Shown: positions 48,966-60,947, counted from the first letter of the stretch. The stretch is 64,000 nucleotides of DNA from Marsupella aquatica (GCA_973895155.1 OZ316894.1:10602001-10666000), one strand, 5' to 3'. Made by a program: numbers and translations. The notes: generated by a model from the letters alone, not told the origin.

Positions 48966-49826
48966 TCACAATATGTCATCATCATCGAGTAAATCTACCT
49001 CATGCGAGCTTGATGCCGCGTTTGCTGATGCAGTAGGGTCCTTTACTCGACAATCCCTTTTCATGTGGTCAGGCTTGCCACATTTCCAACATGCAAGAGG
49101 CTGCCTCTCTTGCGATTTCCTTCTAGATTTAGATCTTCCCCGTGATGTAGATCTAAACCTGTTCTGCCCATTTGAGTGCTGCGCTGCTCTCCCACGGTTC
49201 ATGTTCAGCGCAGTGCTAGAAGAAGATGCTATGTGTGATTGACCCAGCTTCTTTTGAGCATCATCAGATAGTAAAGAACTCACCACCTCATTATACAAAA
49301 TTGACTTCAGATCTCTATACAAGAGCACCTGTTTCAAGCCCTAATATGACGGCGGCAAGGACCTTAGTAGAAGCAAGGCCTTATCCTCATCTTCAACTCC
49401 TTTTCCCACGTTTGACAAGTCCACCGCTAGACTGTCAAACTCATCCAGGTGATCCTGCAGCTTGCTCCCTTCCTTGAGCCTAAGGCTCATCAAGAGAGAC
49501 TTATTGTACAGCCGGTTTGGCGTATCTTCCCGGTAGTACTTCTCCCTTAGGGCCTTGAATAGTGATGCGCAATCCGCATAATCATCCAACTTCTTGATGA
49601 TGTGCGGCTTGAGATATAGCATCACTGCATTGACAACAATCACCTGCTCTTGTTTCCATTGCTTCTCTGAGATCTCTTCCTCTCCATCATACTGCTCTCG
49701 CGAAGAGAGCAGATGAGCTAAGCCCATGGCCCGTAGAACACCCTTCACTTGCTTCTCTCACAGCAAGTAATCAGTACGACCATCGTACTTCTCCACCTCA
49801 AACTTCACTCCTCCGAATCTTGCCAT
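48966..49826 (-). pseudogene. Copia gag remnant
   Basis: One frame starts at ATG 49826 (MARFGGVKFEVEKYDG) and ends near 48966. It has a TGA at 49758-49760 where copia gags carry Trp (YLL-W-EKQ) and a TAG at 49341-49343 after LRSLPPSY. Between these lies the UBN2-type gag domain (DYADCASLFKALREKY, MSLRLKEGSKLQDHLDEFD). The zinc knuckle CWKCGKPDHMKRDC lies near 49070. An overlapping frame (50025-49798) has a different N-terminus rich in acidic residues and may be the original start after a frameshift. Confidence 0.87.
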
Positions 49827-51725
49827 CTCTTTCTTCTTCCCAACTACCAACAGCTCTAGTAGTAGTACAACCTCCTCCACTGCACGCCGCACCGGTGATC
49901 CTACCGGTGACACTGTCTAGTTCTTCCTCAAACGGTAGAAGCTCCTCCTCAGACTCTCTGTTTAACCGTCGCGATCCTGAAGCTCCACCGACGCCAATTC
50001 TTCCAGTATCCTCCAAGTCACTCATATGAAATAATCATGAAAAAATGTCATTTTTTGAAACTTCTCATAAAACTCAAAACTCAACACCACCGCGTAGCCC
50101 ACGAAGCTAGGAGTCCAATACTGAAAGCCGAAATCAAAATCAAAATTCGACGGAAAAGTTATTCAAATTTTGGTCGGGGTGGGTAAAACCTTGGGAAACT
50201 CCCCCGTTTTGACCACCTCAGGGAATAACCAAAATACCCAGTACAACCCGTTGTTGGAATCGCGATGTGATCGGTGCGCCGCGTTGCTAACTCCAATGGC
50301 AACGTCCTCACCAAAAAAAACCAAAAAGTTACCGTTCGGCAGACGAAATCTTCGTCGAACGACCAAAAACAACTCTATGTTTTTTTGGGAATATTCCCGC
50401 ACAGTCCGATAGGTCTCATAGGGGGCCGTTTCCTCTGTCGGAGCGGTTAAAATGGAGGGTCACAGGGCCCGGGATAGCCAATAGACGAGCTGGCAAAAAA
50501 AAGGCCCTTAAAAGGGGGTGTAAAGGCCTTTAAAGAAAAATACGCCCAAAACGCGCATCCACAAGGCGGGCCAGGCAGGGTATAGGGAGGGCTTATGGTC
50601 GGGGCGAGTATTGTTGGGGACTAGAGGGAGAGGCGACCGGCTGCCTTTGGCAGCGCACAACCGCGAATGTAGGTAGTAAGACGGCGGGGGCTCGTTGTAG
50701 GGGTCCCAGGCGGGGTCGGGGTCCAAAGAGGAGCGATCGGCGGCTGCTGCCTACCGTTGCGCAAAGCAGGAGCAGGGTCGTGGGGGCTATCTTAAGGCCG
50801 GCGTGAATGAGGGCACGGCCGGGGGTAGGCAGTCGGTCGGGGGGAGGGTCCGGTAGCACTTATAGCGCCGGCCGGTGTTGCGTGATGCGCCGTTGCGCCT
50901 GAATAAACGGGAGTGCGGGGGGTAAAAGAGGTGTATACGGGGCCGGGACGGGGTATGAGGTGTGTATACACACCTCGTGTGTGTATTACACACACCAAGT
51001 GACCCCCTTAAAGCCAAAATTTTTACTTAATTTTTTTTTTCCGATTTACTCACCTTGCCGTCGCCGTTTTCAATGAGTAAAGTGAACGCCGCCGACGGGA
51101 AATGTTGCCGAATTTCACCGGTGCAATCTGCAACTCAAGCACTGCAAAAGCTTCCGCCGCGTCGCCTTCACACCGCGTCAAGTGCCAATCTCGGGCTCAA
51201 AACGACTGCCTCGCTGTGATCAACCCGTTGAGCCGTAGCACTACGCGTTTCTTCCACTGAGTTGGACATTACGAAGAGAAACCCGGTTCAGATGAGAACA
51301 AGCTCCATAGCTTGTAAAAAAAACCTGAACACCTCCGTCACTCATCACGTCGCACTCGGTAACAAGTCGGTAGCAATCAAGCTACCGAAACGACCAACTT
51401 GCTTCAACCTTCAACTTGAGCTATAATGTGTGATCCCTCCCGCACCGCACAGCTCACACCGTTGAAAAACGCAAACTTTGGTCTCTCCCTGGTCTCTCCC
51501 CCGAAAAGCTGTCAAACACGAATAAAACCTGAACGACACAAATTTCAATTCCTCCGCACCACGGATAACGATCAGCGAGTTCTAACCACCGTTACAAAGC
51601 CCTCTCACTAACCTATCCGCTCAGCCACACACATTCAAGTTTCATGTGATGAAACTCCGAATGTACCATCGACAATGAATGCTGGAAAAACCCATCACGA
51701 AAAAACCTCGTCACCTCCCAGACAT
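49827..51725 (-). other. Long leader of the copia element
   Basis: Between the primer-binding site and gag lie 1.9 kb without a conserved frame. The part at 50.45-51.0 kb is GC-rich. A GTGTGTATACACACCTCGTGTGTGTATTACACACACC stretch (50959-50996) is palindrome-like. An internal insertion is possible; no boundary is visible. Confidence 0.4.
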
Positions 51726-51737
51726 GCTCTGATACCA
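51726..51737 (-). promoter_or_regulatory. Copia primer-binding site
   Basis: The minus strand reads TGGTATCAGAGC, the usual plant copia site complementary to initiator tRNA-Met. It lies two bases inside an LTR end CTCAACA. Confidence 0.9.
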
Positions 51738-51739
51738 CT

Positions 51740-51929
51740 TGTTGAGCATAGACGACATTCGTAACGGCAAGCCCATGAACTATCCAACGCACAATAGTCG
51801 ACACAGAGAGATACGTGGTCCACCTCCACATGAGGTCATGTCCACGGGAACACACAAGAGCTTTACTGCACTCTAGGCCGATCGGCCATACCAAGTATTT
51901 ACAACACAAGCTCTCCCTATCTCTCAACT
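51740..51929 (-). repeat. Candidate 5' LTR of the copia element
   Basis: It begins (plus strand) with TGTTGAG directly beside the primer-binding site. A near-match inverted end, CTCAACT, lies at 51923-51929, giving about 190 bp. The partner LTR is missing, so the outer boundary is uncertain. Confidence 0.5.
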
Positions 51930-52487
51930 AGCTCCGTAACAATGAGCCTATTGTAAGTTCCACCCAAGGTCTGGCATTAGCCTTGACTATATGCACAACA
52001 GCACTACCGCTAACATTAGCTAAGTCCTAACCCGAGTTAGACTAATTGTGGTTAGCTCATGAGTCACAAGACTAGAGCAATATCTAACAAGTACCGTCAT
52101 CTTATTCTCATGTATGTCAGCCAATCCACTTGGGTATGACAATGCATCACTTGGGAGAGGATAGAGATCAAAGAAGAGGAAAGGCTCTACTGAATCCAGT
52201 ATTGGAGGCTTTTCTAATTGTTGGGCCTCCAATTGATGAGCCAGGTTTTGGGTTTGGCATCCATTCACCTCTATTATCCTACTAGCCAATGGATCATCAT
52301 GCCCACTTCCAGTTCCATCCCCAATGTCAGAGTGGTCCAGAATCTAGACCCTAGACCCTTATTGCTTTCGATGCCTTATTGGATACATTTGAAACCCCAT
52401 ACTCAATGTTTAGTTTGGTTCGCAAATTGACTGTTTCTGTGATGTGAGCTGATGAAAAAGTTATCGAAAAACATGATTTCACTACAG
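51930..52487. other. Region between copia LTR and hemoglobin relic
   Basis: A minus frame at 52020-52289 (89 codons) is open but not recognised. No other structure is seen. Confidence 0.4.
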
Positions 52488-53772
52488 GAACAGGGCAACC
52501 TTTCGGAATGAAGTGAGTCAGAAAGTCGCTTTTGCCATTGATGAAGTGACTTTGTTGCACCAGGAGCTTTTCTTGGGCAGGGATCCTTTTCTGCAGCTCT
52601 CTACGAACATTTACACCAGGTCCGTCTATCTGTCTCTCTAGCATTCCCTAGAATCTGACCGTGGTCTCTAAGTAATTAGAACTTTGGGCGTTCTGTTCGG
52701 TAGGGAGCTTGCTGCTGGCTTTTTACGACGTCAGAAGATCTGGAGCTTCAGCTAAAAGGCATTAGACCATTGTTGCTGCCAACGAGATCTAATGAAATCC
52801 TGCTGTTATGTATTCTCTCTGGCCGAATTTTGCTTTTGAGGTGGACTGTTCTGAGGACAACAGCAGCTCTGTGATGGAGGGAGGCAAAGTCAGGTCTCTT
52901 GAACGTCCTTGAGGCAACCGTTGATTATGAACACTTTTGAGAGAATTCTGACAGTAGAGGGCTGTCAGTCGAAATTGATAACATACTCACTTTAGTATAG
53001 GTTCAAGGGATTTTATTAGCAGGTTGATTTGTCTGCTAAAACTCAAGCCAGATCTCGTTGAAACATGCATATGTAAAGAGTTTTTGTGCCGTCAGGTAGA
53101 TCCATGTTATCAGATACTTTGCGTCGCTGAGCATCTGGTTTCAATTTCTGTTGCGCTGGTCAACTTTTTCTGATGTCTCAAGGGCCGGCCCTGCCAGGCC
53201 CAGCGTATGTATCTGGTAATTACGCCCTTGAACGCGTAATCATCCAAAATGAATTTGGTGGTTTCTGCTTGCATTTTAATACCGAGTGGTTATCCTTCAC
53301 TTGAACAGAGTATAGGATAACGAGAATGACTCGTTCAAATCCATTTTTGCAAACTCCTAAGCCATCCGAGTTTTTCATTCAACGGATGGGAGGGCCCCCA
53401 CTCTATTATCGGAGAAGTCAGAATATGGTTTTCTCGTATCAAGATTGGTATTCCCAGTTTATAATTAATTGGAAGCTCAAGAGGGTCCAAACCCTTTTCC
53501 ATATTGTTGATTGTAATCAGTATTTGATATGCGAACTATGTCGATGTATACAAATAAGTGGTGGAAAACGTAAATTACTCTACCCACTTAGTGATGAGTG
53601 CGCAGGACATCCGGCTTTGATAGGTCGCCAGGCAGTAACTGAGCAAGCAGCTCAGCATTGGTTACAGCACAGGAGGGCTACTGTGGACACTGTCGAAGCC
53701 ATTGACTCTGACTCAAAAAGTAGGATGTGGAGCTCCTCCAGGTGCATTGCTGCCCAGATGCACCTACTTTGA
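52488..53772 (+). pseudogene. Plant 2-on-2 (truncated) hemoglobin pseudogene
   Basis: Three exon remnants: 52488-52619 (AFAIDEVTLLHQELFLGR .. LSTNIYTR), 53309 to about 53416 (DNENDSFKSIFANS, then EFFIQRMGGPPLYYRRS in another frame), and 53606-53772 (HPALIGR .. VTEQAAQHWLQHR .. DTVEAIDSDSK). These match the order of plant class 3 truncated hemoglobins, an oxygen/NO-binding haem protein. Splice sites still fit. Defects: TAG at 53313-53315 where the family has Tyr after TRV; loss of about nine codons with a frameshift before EFFIQRM; deletion of the HRPFP-like part after GHPALI; and a C-terminus degraded from FFRHTA to SSRCIA. The haem-proximal region is affected, so it cannot be functional. Confidence 0.88.
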
Positions 53773-54950
53773 CATTTGTTACTCTAGTATGCTCACAGCC
53801 TTATCACTAAAGTTCCATTCTGCCATGTGATGTCAGCTTTTTCTATATTTTTCTGGTTGACATTGAAGATTCTGAGAAACTCAAGAAGATGTGGTGATTG
53901 ATCTGGTCAGGGTGAGTGAGTACCTCTCTGGAGTCCATGCTGATGAAACAAGTCGACTGTCTGTTGCTCATGCAGGCACACTGCCTTTTCCTGTTGGCCG
54001 GTAAAGAGAAGATGAGCGGTCAAACCAGGCGTGCAAGTGGTCGGCCGATAACCTTATCTTTGAGATTTGCATCCTCATGTAAACTGCAGGGATGGTGGTT
54101 GCAATTTGGAGTATCCGGATATTGCGAAAACAAATCCAGTTTTCCATTCTGGAAGCTTCAAGTAAACCTACACTGTCGAAGATTTACCAATCTCTACGAG
54201 TATCTGCCGCCAGCCTGTGGTGGTAGGGGATGTGGCTGATGTCGTACGAGCAATTAATCTCGTAGAACAACGTGACACTGTCTACACTATTGAAAACTTC
54301 TCTACTCTGAGGACCTTGACGAAGAGAGGATGTTTTTCGTCCAGCTACGGGACCGTCAATTTGATGATTGCATTTGCATCAGGGTTCAACCTAAAGCAAT
54401 CTGGATCGATGTCATCTCGCATGGTCCCGTATCTACGGATGCATCTATTTTGCGTAATTTGAAATCCAAGATCTTAAACCCCAAAAACTTCCTTTACCTG
54501 ATGACTTCGACTGCTTCAATCCGAGTCCCGTCTACTGCTCAGCCTTTCTGTCTCACGCGTCCCTTTATTTGTAGGTCTTCTCCATGCGGTACAGTGTATG
54601 CCGGTGAACTTTCAGTGGACTTTGACTATTCTATCGTCGAATATTTCAAAGTAGCAAAGAAACACTTTCGTGACCGGACATTGCCAGCAACTTTGCGAAA
54701 GAGTGTCGTCCACTGCTGTGCATCCGTGTCTGTACCAAGTTGTGCAAAGTTTTAGCCGTTCCTCAGCAGAACGTCGTTCCTCAGTAATTCTCTCGCTCTC
54801 CATTGTTTGGACTTGACTGAGTGTCTAGAATGATTGTTCAGCGAGGTACTTACTGACTGCGTGATTGTCAGCCATCTTGTAAATTGAAGGGTTCTGAATT
54901 CACGAACCGAAAAGATACTGATGCTCTCAGCCAAATCCGCAAAGCCACCC
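53773..54950. other. Unassigned region with broken plus frames
   Basis: Overlapping plus frames at 53.9-54.75 kb (up to 141 codons) change frame repeatedly, as in a decayed gene. None gives a motif I recognise. Confidence 0.35.
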
Positions 54951-54959
54951 CAGACCAGA

Positions 54960-56310
54960 TACAGGATTCATTTCCGAGGGACAGGGCGTCACCAATTTCA
55001 TCCGGCCTAGTCGAAGTCCATGTTTGCAAAATGGAATGAATTGAAGAGTTCTGAATTTGAACACAATGCGTCACCGATTTCATCCGGCCTAATCGAAGTC
55101 CATGTTTGCAAAATGGAATAAACTGAAGGGTTCTGAATTTGAACGTCTCTGAATTTACAAACCAAAAAGACACTAAGGGTATCAGCCAAAACCCACGAAC
55201 CCACCACAGACACAGGATTCTCTTTGGAGGGGAAAATCCGCCACCATTTTCATCCGGCCTCGTCGAAAGTCTATGGTTGCTCGTCGAAAGTCTATGGTTG
55301 CAAAACGGAATTGCGTTCTCACAATCGAGAGTCTTTTTCAACGGGAGCAAAAGAAGTCCATGTTTGCAAAATGGAACAAATTGAAGGGTTTCTGAAATTG
55401 AAGGTCTCTTCTGAATTAACAAACCAAAAAGACACTCAGGCTATCTATCAGCCAACAACGCCCACGAATCCACGACAGCAGACACAGGATTCTCTTTGAA
55501 GGGGAAAATCCGCCACCATTTTCATCCGGCCTCGTCCAAGTCTATGTTTGCAAAATGGAATTGCGTTCTCACAATCGAGAGTTTTTTTCAACGGGAGCAA
55601 AAGAAGTCCATGTTTGCAAAATGGAACAAATTGAAGGGTTTCTGAAATTGAAGGTCTCTTCTGAATTAACAATCCAAAAAGACACTCAGGCTATCTATCA
55701 GCCAACAACGCCCACGAATCCACGACAGCAGACACAGGATTCTCTTTGAAGGGGAAAATCCGCCACCATTTTCATCCGGCCTCGTCCAAGTCTATGTTTG
55801 CAAAATGGAATTGCGTTCTCACAATCGAGAGTCTTTTTCAACGGGAGCAAAAGAAGTCCATGTTTGCAAAATGGAACAAATTGAAGGGTTTCTGAAATTG
55901 AAGGTCTCTTCTGAATTTACAAACCAAAAAGACACTCAGGCTATCTATCAGCCAACAACAACCACGAATCCACGACAGCAGACACAGGATTCTCTTTGGA
56001 GGGGAAAATCCGCCACCATTTTCATCCGGCCTCGTCCAAGTCTATGTTTGCAAAATGGAATTGCGTTCTCACAATCGAGAGTCTTTTTCAACGTGAGCAA
56101 AAGAAGTCCATGTTTGCAAATTGGAATAAAGAAGGGTTTCTGAAATTGAAGGTCTCTTCTGAATTTACAAACCAAAAAGACACTCAGTATCAGCCAACAA
56201 CACCCACGAACCCACCACAGCAGACACAGGATTCTCTTTGGAAGGTACAATCCGCCACCATTTTCATCCCGGTCTATGTTGGCAAAATGCAGCTGCGTTC
56301 TCGAGGACTC
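54960..56310. repeat. Tandem array, 250-bp unit, about five full units plus partials
   Basis: GGGGAAAATCCGCCACCATT starts at 55229, 55501, 55751 and 56001, with a last degraded start near 56244. Three full periods are exactly 250 or 243-272 bp. The 55229 unit holds a 21-bp internal duplication (CTCGTCGAAAGTCTATGGTTG). Shorter relatives (CATCCGGCCTARTCGAAGTCCATGTTTGCAAAATGG) precede it at 54990-55130. Copies are very similar. The ORFs inside are not genes because 250 is not a multiple of three. Confidence 0.93.
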
Positions 56311-56347
56311 CAATATACATTACAGAAGTTTCAAGGAGACCAAAACC

Positions 56348-56419
56348 TGCCTCCACAGAGGATCGAACTCTGGACCTTCAGTTTACAAGACTGACGCTCT
56401 ACCACTGAGCTATAAAGGC
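56348..56419 (-). tRNA. trnT-UGU: tRNA-Thr (anticodon UGU)
   Basis: Full cloverleaf on the minus strand, 72 nt without CCA: acceptor GCCTTTA / TGGAGGC with two G-U pairs, D arm GCTC..GAGC, anticodon stem TCAGT/ACTGA with loop CTTGTAA (anticodon TGT), perfect T stem CAGAG/CTCTG with TTCGATC, discriminator A. Internal A box TAGCTCAGTGG and B box GTTCGATCC are present. No intron. A TTTT Pol III terminator follows two bases downstream (56342-56345). It abuts the 250-bp array. Confidence 0.96.
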
Positions 56420-58890
56420 CAGCTGCATTACCGGTGAAGCAATAATATATTGAGCTTTTTACAAAGGGCGAGCTAAGTCTGACTTTGGACGAAAATTTTT
56501 AGTCTGTACCATCAGATCTGACTAGAGTTTATAATAATCGTCGGAACTCTCTGAGCATTTGTTGCACCATCTACTTCACTTCAAAATAGGTGTAAATAAC
56601 AATAAGTATTTGGAGATATACAATTCAAATGAGAACTTTGGGTGGTGAAATGTCGATGCAAGTAGGCGACAATGAGCAAGCTAGACGTGGAATGAGTCCC
56701 CTTTGATAAGCAATTGAAGGACAAATTGACATTGCAAATGGCCAGCACAAAGTACAATATGGTAGATACTCTAGATTTTCCAGGTCAATCTGGATTGAAA
56801 ATGAGTTGGCAAAAGAGATAATGCCAAGAAAGGCAATATAACCTTTTGATAAGGACACAAAAAAGTAGCCCTGCAAACTGGAGAGGTTTGTGGCTCATCA
56901 CTTAGCTAATATCAAACAGAGATCAATCAGATACAATCAATCCTGCCAAAGATGGGGAATTGAACATGCTTGCAAAAGATGGATTATGAACATGGAACTG
57001 TGGATTCTTTCTAATGATTGTAGAATTAAACCAGATTAACATTGGGCACATGCGTGCATAAATACATATTGGGTAGGACCCGGATAAGCGCCAACGACAA
57101 AAGACGACAAGCATGAGACTTTTATCATCCAAAATAATTGTGGTTAGGACAGACTAAGGGGCGTAGCCAGATTGATCCAAACGGATCTTGATCAGACGAC
57201 CTACCCACTAAAAATGAGTGTGAGGCAATGAGAAGCACAACCACTTCTGACATCAAGACAAACGGGTGCCAGGAAGAGACAAATACTAAGTAGCATGATT
57301 CCAACACCCCCTCTCAACCATGGCTTGTAGTGAGTGACTGTTCAGATCAAGCAATATTAATCTACCTATGGGGAGGAGCAAAGTAAGGCTTCTGAGTGTA
57401 TCCTATTCAAAGTATACACATAACACCAGTGCACATAGAGTAAATGGGGTCTATCATGCCAGAGGAGGAGGTAGTGTTGAGAGAGTCTGCAATGCTTCTC
57501 ATTCTGTCCATGTTGGGGTTTATATCGACAAACTCCCAAAGCATGTGTGATTACTTGGTGTGTAATCATGGCGGCCAGCCCAAAGAGGAGGACTCTCCCC
57601 CTAGTGAAGAACGGGCACTAGAAGAAAACGTCCCCTTTTGAGACCCTATGCTTTGTGACTTTAGGGAGACTTTCAAAAATACATGACTCCAAGTTTAGGG
57701 GAGTCATTGTTGTTACATTTTATCAACTGATTTTTGGGGGATATTTGTGAAAGTCATTCCTACAACTTCTGATAAAGTAGCAATTGTAACACTAGTAGGG
57801 CAGTCATATGTAAGTTGAATAAGCTACTCTCCATTACGGCATTCTGAAATAGAGTGCAAGAAGGATTACATGCACTCTAGACATCACGGAATGTTCCATT
57901 TACAACCCTTGACTTGCAACTTGCGGAGTCGGGAGCACTAGGTGCACATAGAAGGAATGGGGGTTTAGGGTTGCAGAACTAGTTAAATGTCTTCATTTCA
58001 AGAGCATTGTAGCTAGTTATCCTAGCTAGCCTAATTAAACGTGCATGGGAGTACTTGCCTCTATAATAGTAAGTCTTATGCTGCTCAATGGATTCCTTAG
58101 AGTTCATGGGCAACTTTGACAAGAATATTGGGGTGATATCATTTTCAATTCAGGGCTAAAGTAGTGTCTGGCCCCCATTCTTTGTCCACCCTCCCTAAGT
58201 GGCATGTGTAAGGGTTAATTTACAGTTGCGTTCTAAGAGGTTACAGTTGCGTTCATTTAATCTTTGCTCACAAAGTGTCGTGTCCAATTTGCTTTAGGGT
58301 ACTAACATGTGTATCAACGGCTCATGTCAACGCAAAGTGGTCGAGGCTCATTGGGTTTGGTTCACTAAGTGTCACTAAGTGTTAAGGTATGCTTTGTGCG
58401 TGAGTGTGCCTTTGGACACGAGTTTAGGGTGCGCGGGTTTTGTTTAGGGTTTAAACACGCCAGCAGAGTGCAAAGTTCAGTTCAATGTGCGTGGGAACTC
58501 GGAGGTTTTTGTTTCAGAAAAACTCACTTGTCCATTTCGGGGACATTCGTCGTGCCTGAAGGTCGTCACATTGTGCGCGGTCTCACAAAGTGGGGAGTGT
58601 GCTTCGCGATCGGGGCAGTTCCTTCGCGTAGGGGAGTTTTGCGCTTGGAGCTTGAAGGTTTACCTTCAAAGCTCTAGAGCATTCAAGCTGAGAGGGCGAC
58701 CGGCTTGCGGAGTGGAGAGGTGAGCTGCAGTGGACGACGAGCTCTAGGACTGGGAGGAGCTGTGGGCGGGCAGGAGCTGCAATTTGGGAGCTGCTCTGGC
58801 CGCCGGTCTGGCCGAGGAGCTACGAGCGGAGAGCAGCTGGAGTGGAGCTCGAGCGGAGTGGAGCTGGAGTGGAGTGCTTCTGTCACACAC
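56420..58890. other. Gene-poor stretch
   Basis: No motif-bearing frame. The plus frames at 58.37-58.72 kb lead into the GC-rich repeat but are not recognised. Confidence 0.45.
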
Positions 58891-58924
58891 TGCTGAGGAT
58901 TGCTACGTAGCTTCAGTTTGGGCG

Positions 58925-59290
58925 GCGGTGCGAGCAGAGGTGCTGAGAGCGGCTCAGGTGCCAAAGGAGGTGGTGCGAGCGGAGGTGCGAGCGGAGGTGC
59001 TGAGAGCGGCTCAGGTGCCAAAGGAGGTGGTGCGAGCGGAGGTGCGAGCGGAGGTGCTGAGAGCGGCTCAGGTGCCAAAGGAGGTGCTGAGAACGGAGGT
59101 GCGAGCAGAGGTGCTGAGAGCGGCTCAGGTGCCAAAGGAGGTGGTGCGAGCGGAGGTGCGAGCGGAGGTGCTGAGAGCGGCTCAGGTGCCAAAGGAGGTG
59201 CTGAGAGCGGCTCAGGTGCCAAAGGAGGTGCTGAGAGCGGAGGTGCGAGCGGATGTGCGAGCGGATGTGCTAAGAGCGGAGGTGGTAAAA
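58925..59290. repeat. GC-rich 57-bp minisatellite
   Basis: GGCTCAGGTGCCAAAGGAGG occurs at 58951, 59008, 59065, 59122 and 59179 (exact 57-bp period) and at 59209 (30 bp on). Sub-units GGTGCGAGCGGA (12 bp) vary in number. All frames stay open on both strands (for example ESGSGAKGGGASGG on the plus strand). The plus strand is strongly G-rich. Whether any frame is translated is unknown. Confidence 0.92.
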
Positions 59291-60947
59291 GAGGTGCTAT
59301 TGGATCACTGAGAAGGCTGCAACCTCTCTATCTTATTCCTACTATCTGGCGGTTGCAGTTGGAAGGAGGGTCGAGTGGCGAACATTTTGTCAGTTGAGGA
59401 CTTAGCTGCGGGTTTGTCATTTCCTGGAGCTCAATCGCTTGCTACTAAGACTACTGTTGCTGCAATTGCAAGTTGCTTGATCATGAGCTCCCTAGCTCCA
59501 TTGTGAGTTGCCTCCCTATTCTCCTTGTTCTCCCTGTCTCCCCCTTGCTTGCAGTTACTATCGCCAGGAAGAATGTGTTTGGCCAAGATGCTAGATTGCG
59601 ACTTGTCTTCTTGCTTCTAGCTCGTGTATATGCTGGCATCCGTGGGGGTTCCTCGAGTTTGAGTCTGCAGAGGAAGAGTCTATCATAGTCTAATTAAATG
59701 TGGGCCATATTACTCTAGTCAATGAATGAGTTCCCTGGAAATAGAACCTCTCTGATTATAGAGGTGCGATTCGGTCAGAATTTTTTCCCCTCTCATTGTA
59801 TCCACTGATGCCAACTCACTTTCATCACCTCAATTCTGAACAATGAGCGTAGTCTCAGGCTCCATACTGCCTATACTGAATGGTCTAGCTGCGATGTCCA
59901 CCTCGGCTGAAGTGAGCTCTGACTTGGAGCCTTAACATTTGTGTTCTGTGGGGCTGATTAGAGTTGGTTCCGTCCAGAAGCTGCTCTACTAAAGTGATAG
60001 AGCTCCGGCTTGGAGGTGGATCTTCACTTTTTTGTGGGTCTGAGTGACTTCTGTCTAGCTGGGCTTAGCTGAGTCAATAATACATTCAAAAGAGGTGAGT
60101 ATCCCTGACCAACATTTATTTACTCTTGACCACGCCAAACTAATGGCGCTTCAATTTGAACTTTCTAAGTCTGACTGCTGACTCCACTCCTTAAAACCTA
60201 CCTTAATTATATTCATGTCTTTCTTTTGTGCATGCGCATAATGTCTTTCATTCAGTTTAACATAAAATGTGAGACAGGGCTGCATCCAGCTCTTCTAGAT
60301 GACAAGAAGGCATTGATCAGTTGCTTTTTGATCTTTCCTCACCAAACAAGAAATCTTTCTTACAAGAAACCTGTCTTACAAGAAATCCGGCCAGTCTCAC
60401 AATGCCATTGTTGATGAAACCTTGCTTCTGCTGATGAAACCTTGCTTCTTCTTAATCCAATGCTTGCTGCCTTGTTACAACGTTTGTCTAGTTGACCGCT
60501 TCAGTGCCTATTCTTCATTTCCTGTTGTTCCATTTTTGGAAATTTATGCTTAAGGAACCTGCATTTCCTTCCCTGTCCCCATGCTATCTCCACTGCACCT
60601 TCCACTGCTAGCTATGTTGATTCCTTCCACTGCTAGCTCTAGACAATGATGCAGTCCAAATGCTGATCAGTCTCACTGGGGGTGCCGGTGCAGACACAAC
60701 TCGCACTGTGTGATTGTAGTTTTGCTTTGTCGGGACGAATGTGTTTGGCTAAGATGCTAGATTGTGGCTTATCTTCTTGCTTCCATCTCGTGTATATTCA
60801 ATTAGTAGAAGCTGGGAACGAAGTGAAAATTGAATTTCCTTATATTAAGCATCCTGACCTAGAAACTCAATACATAAACTCCTGGAGTCCCTCGGGACAT
60901 AAAATGAGCCAAATTGTTTCAAAATTGGGAACCTGCACCCGCACTAC
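59291..60947. other. Region with one short dispersed duplication
   Basis: GAATGTGTTTGGC.AAGATGCTAGATTG.GRCTT.TCTTCTTGCTTC.A.CTCGTGTATAT occurs at 59570-59632 and 60737-60796. GATGAAACCTTGCTTCT is doubled near 60415. No gene is supported. Confidence 0.55.

Larger units (their letters stand above)
47690..51929 (-). mobile_element. Truncated, decayed Ty1/copia retrotransposon
   Basis: The minus-strand order is candidate 5' LTR, primer-binding site, gag with zinc knuckle, protease, integrase. It stops near 47.69 kb before reverse transcriptase and RNase H, so the 3' half and 3' LTR are absent. The integrase-before-RT order marks it as copia. An unusually long leader of about 1.9 kb separates the primer-binding site from gag. 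Several stops and frameshifts make it inactive. Confidence 0.88.

Noticed and set aside
12194-53772. Repeated in-frame TAG codons (IFT57, hemoglobin, RT twice, gag) as evidence of TAG reassigned to glutamine
   Set aside because: The replaced residues differ (Gln, Tyr and probably Glu among them), TGA also interrupts gag, TAG ends the intact RopGEF frame, and the other hits are in dead elements.
54960-56310. CRISPR array
   Set aside because: The whole 250-bp unit is repeated with no short-repeat/unique-spacer pattern, and the genome is eukaryotic.
55139-56394. Several plus and minus ORFs as a gene family
   Set aside because: They are the same 250-bp satellite unit read repeatedly. The period is not a multiple of three and no domain is present.
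58683-59397. Large ORFs on both strands as coding genes
   Set aside because: All frames are open through a 57-bp repeat, so length is not evidence of coding.
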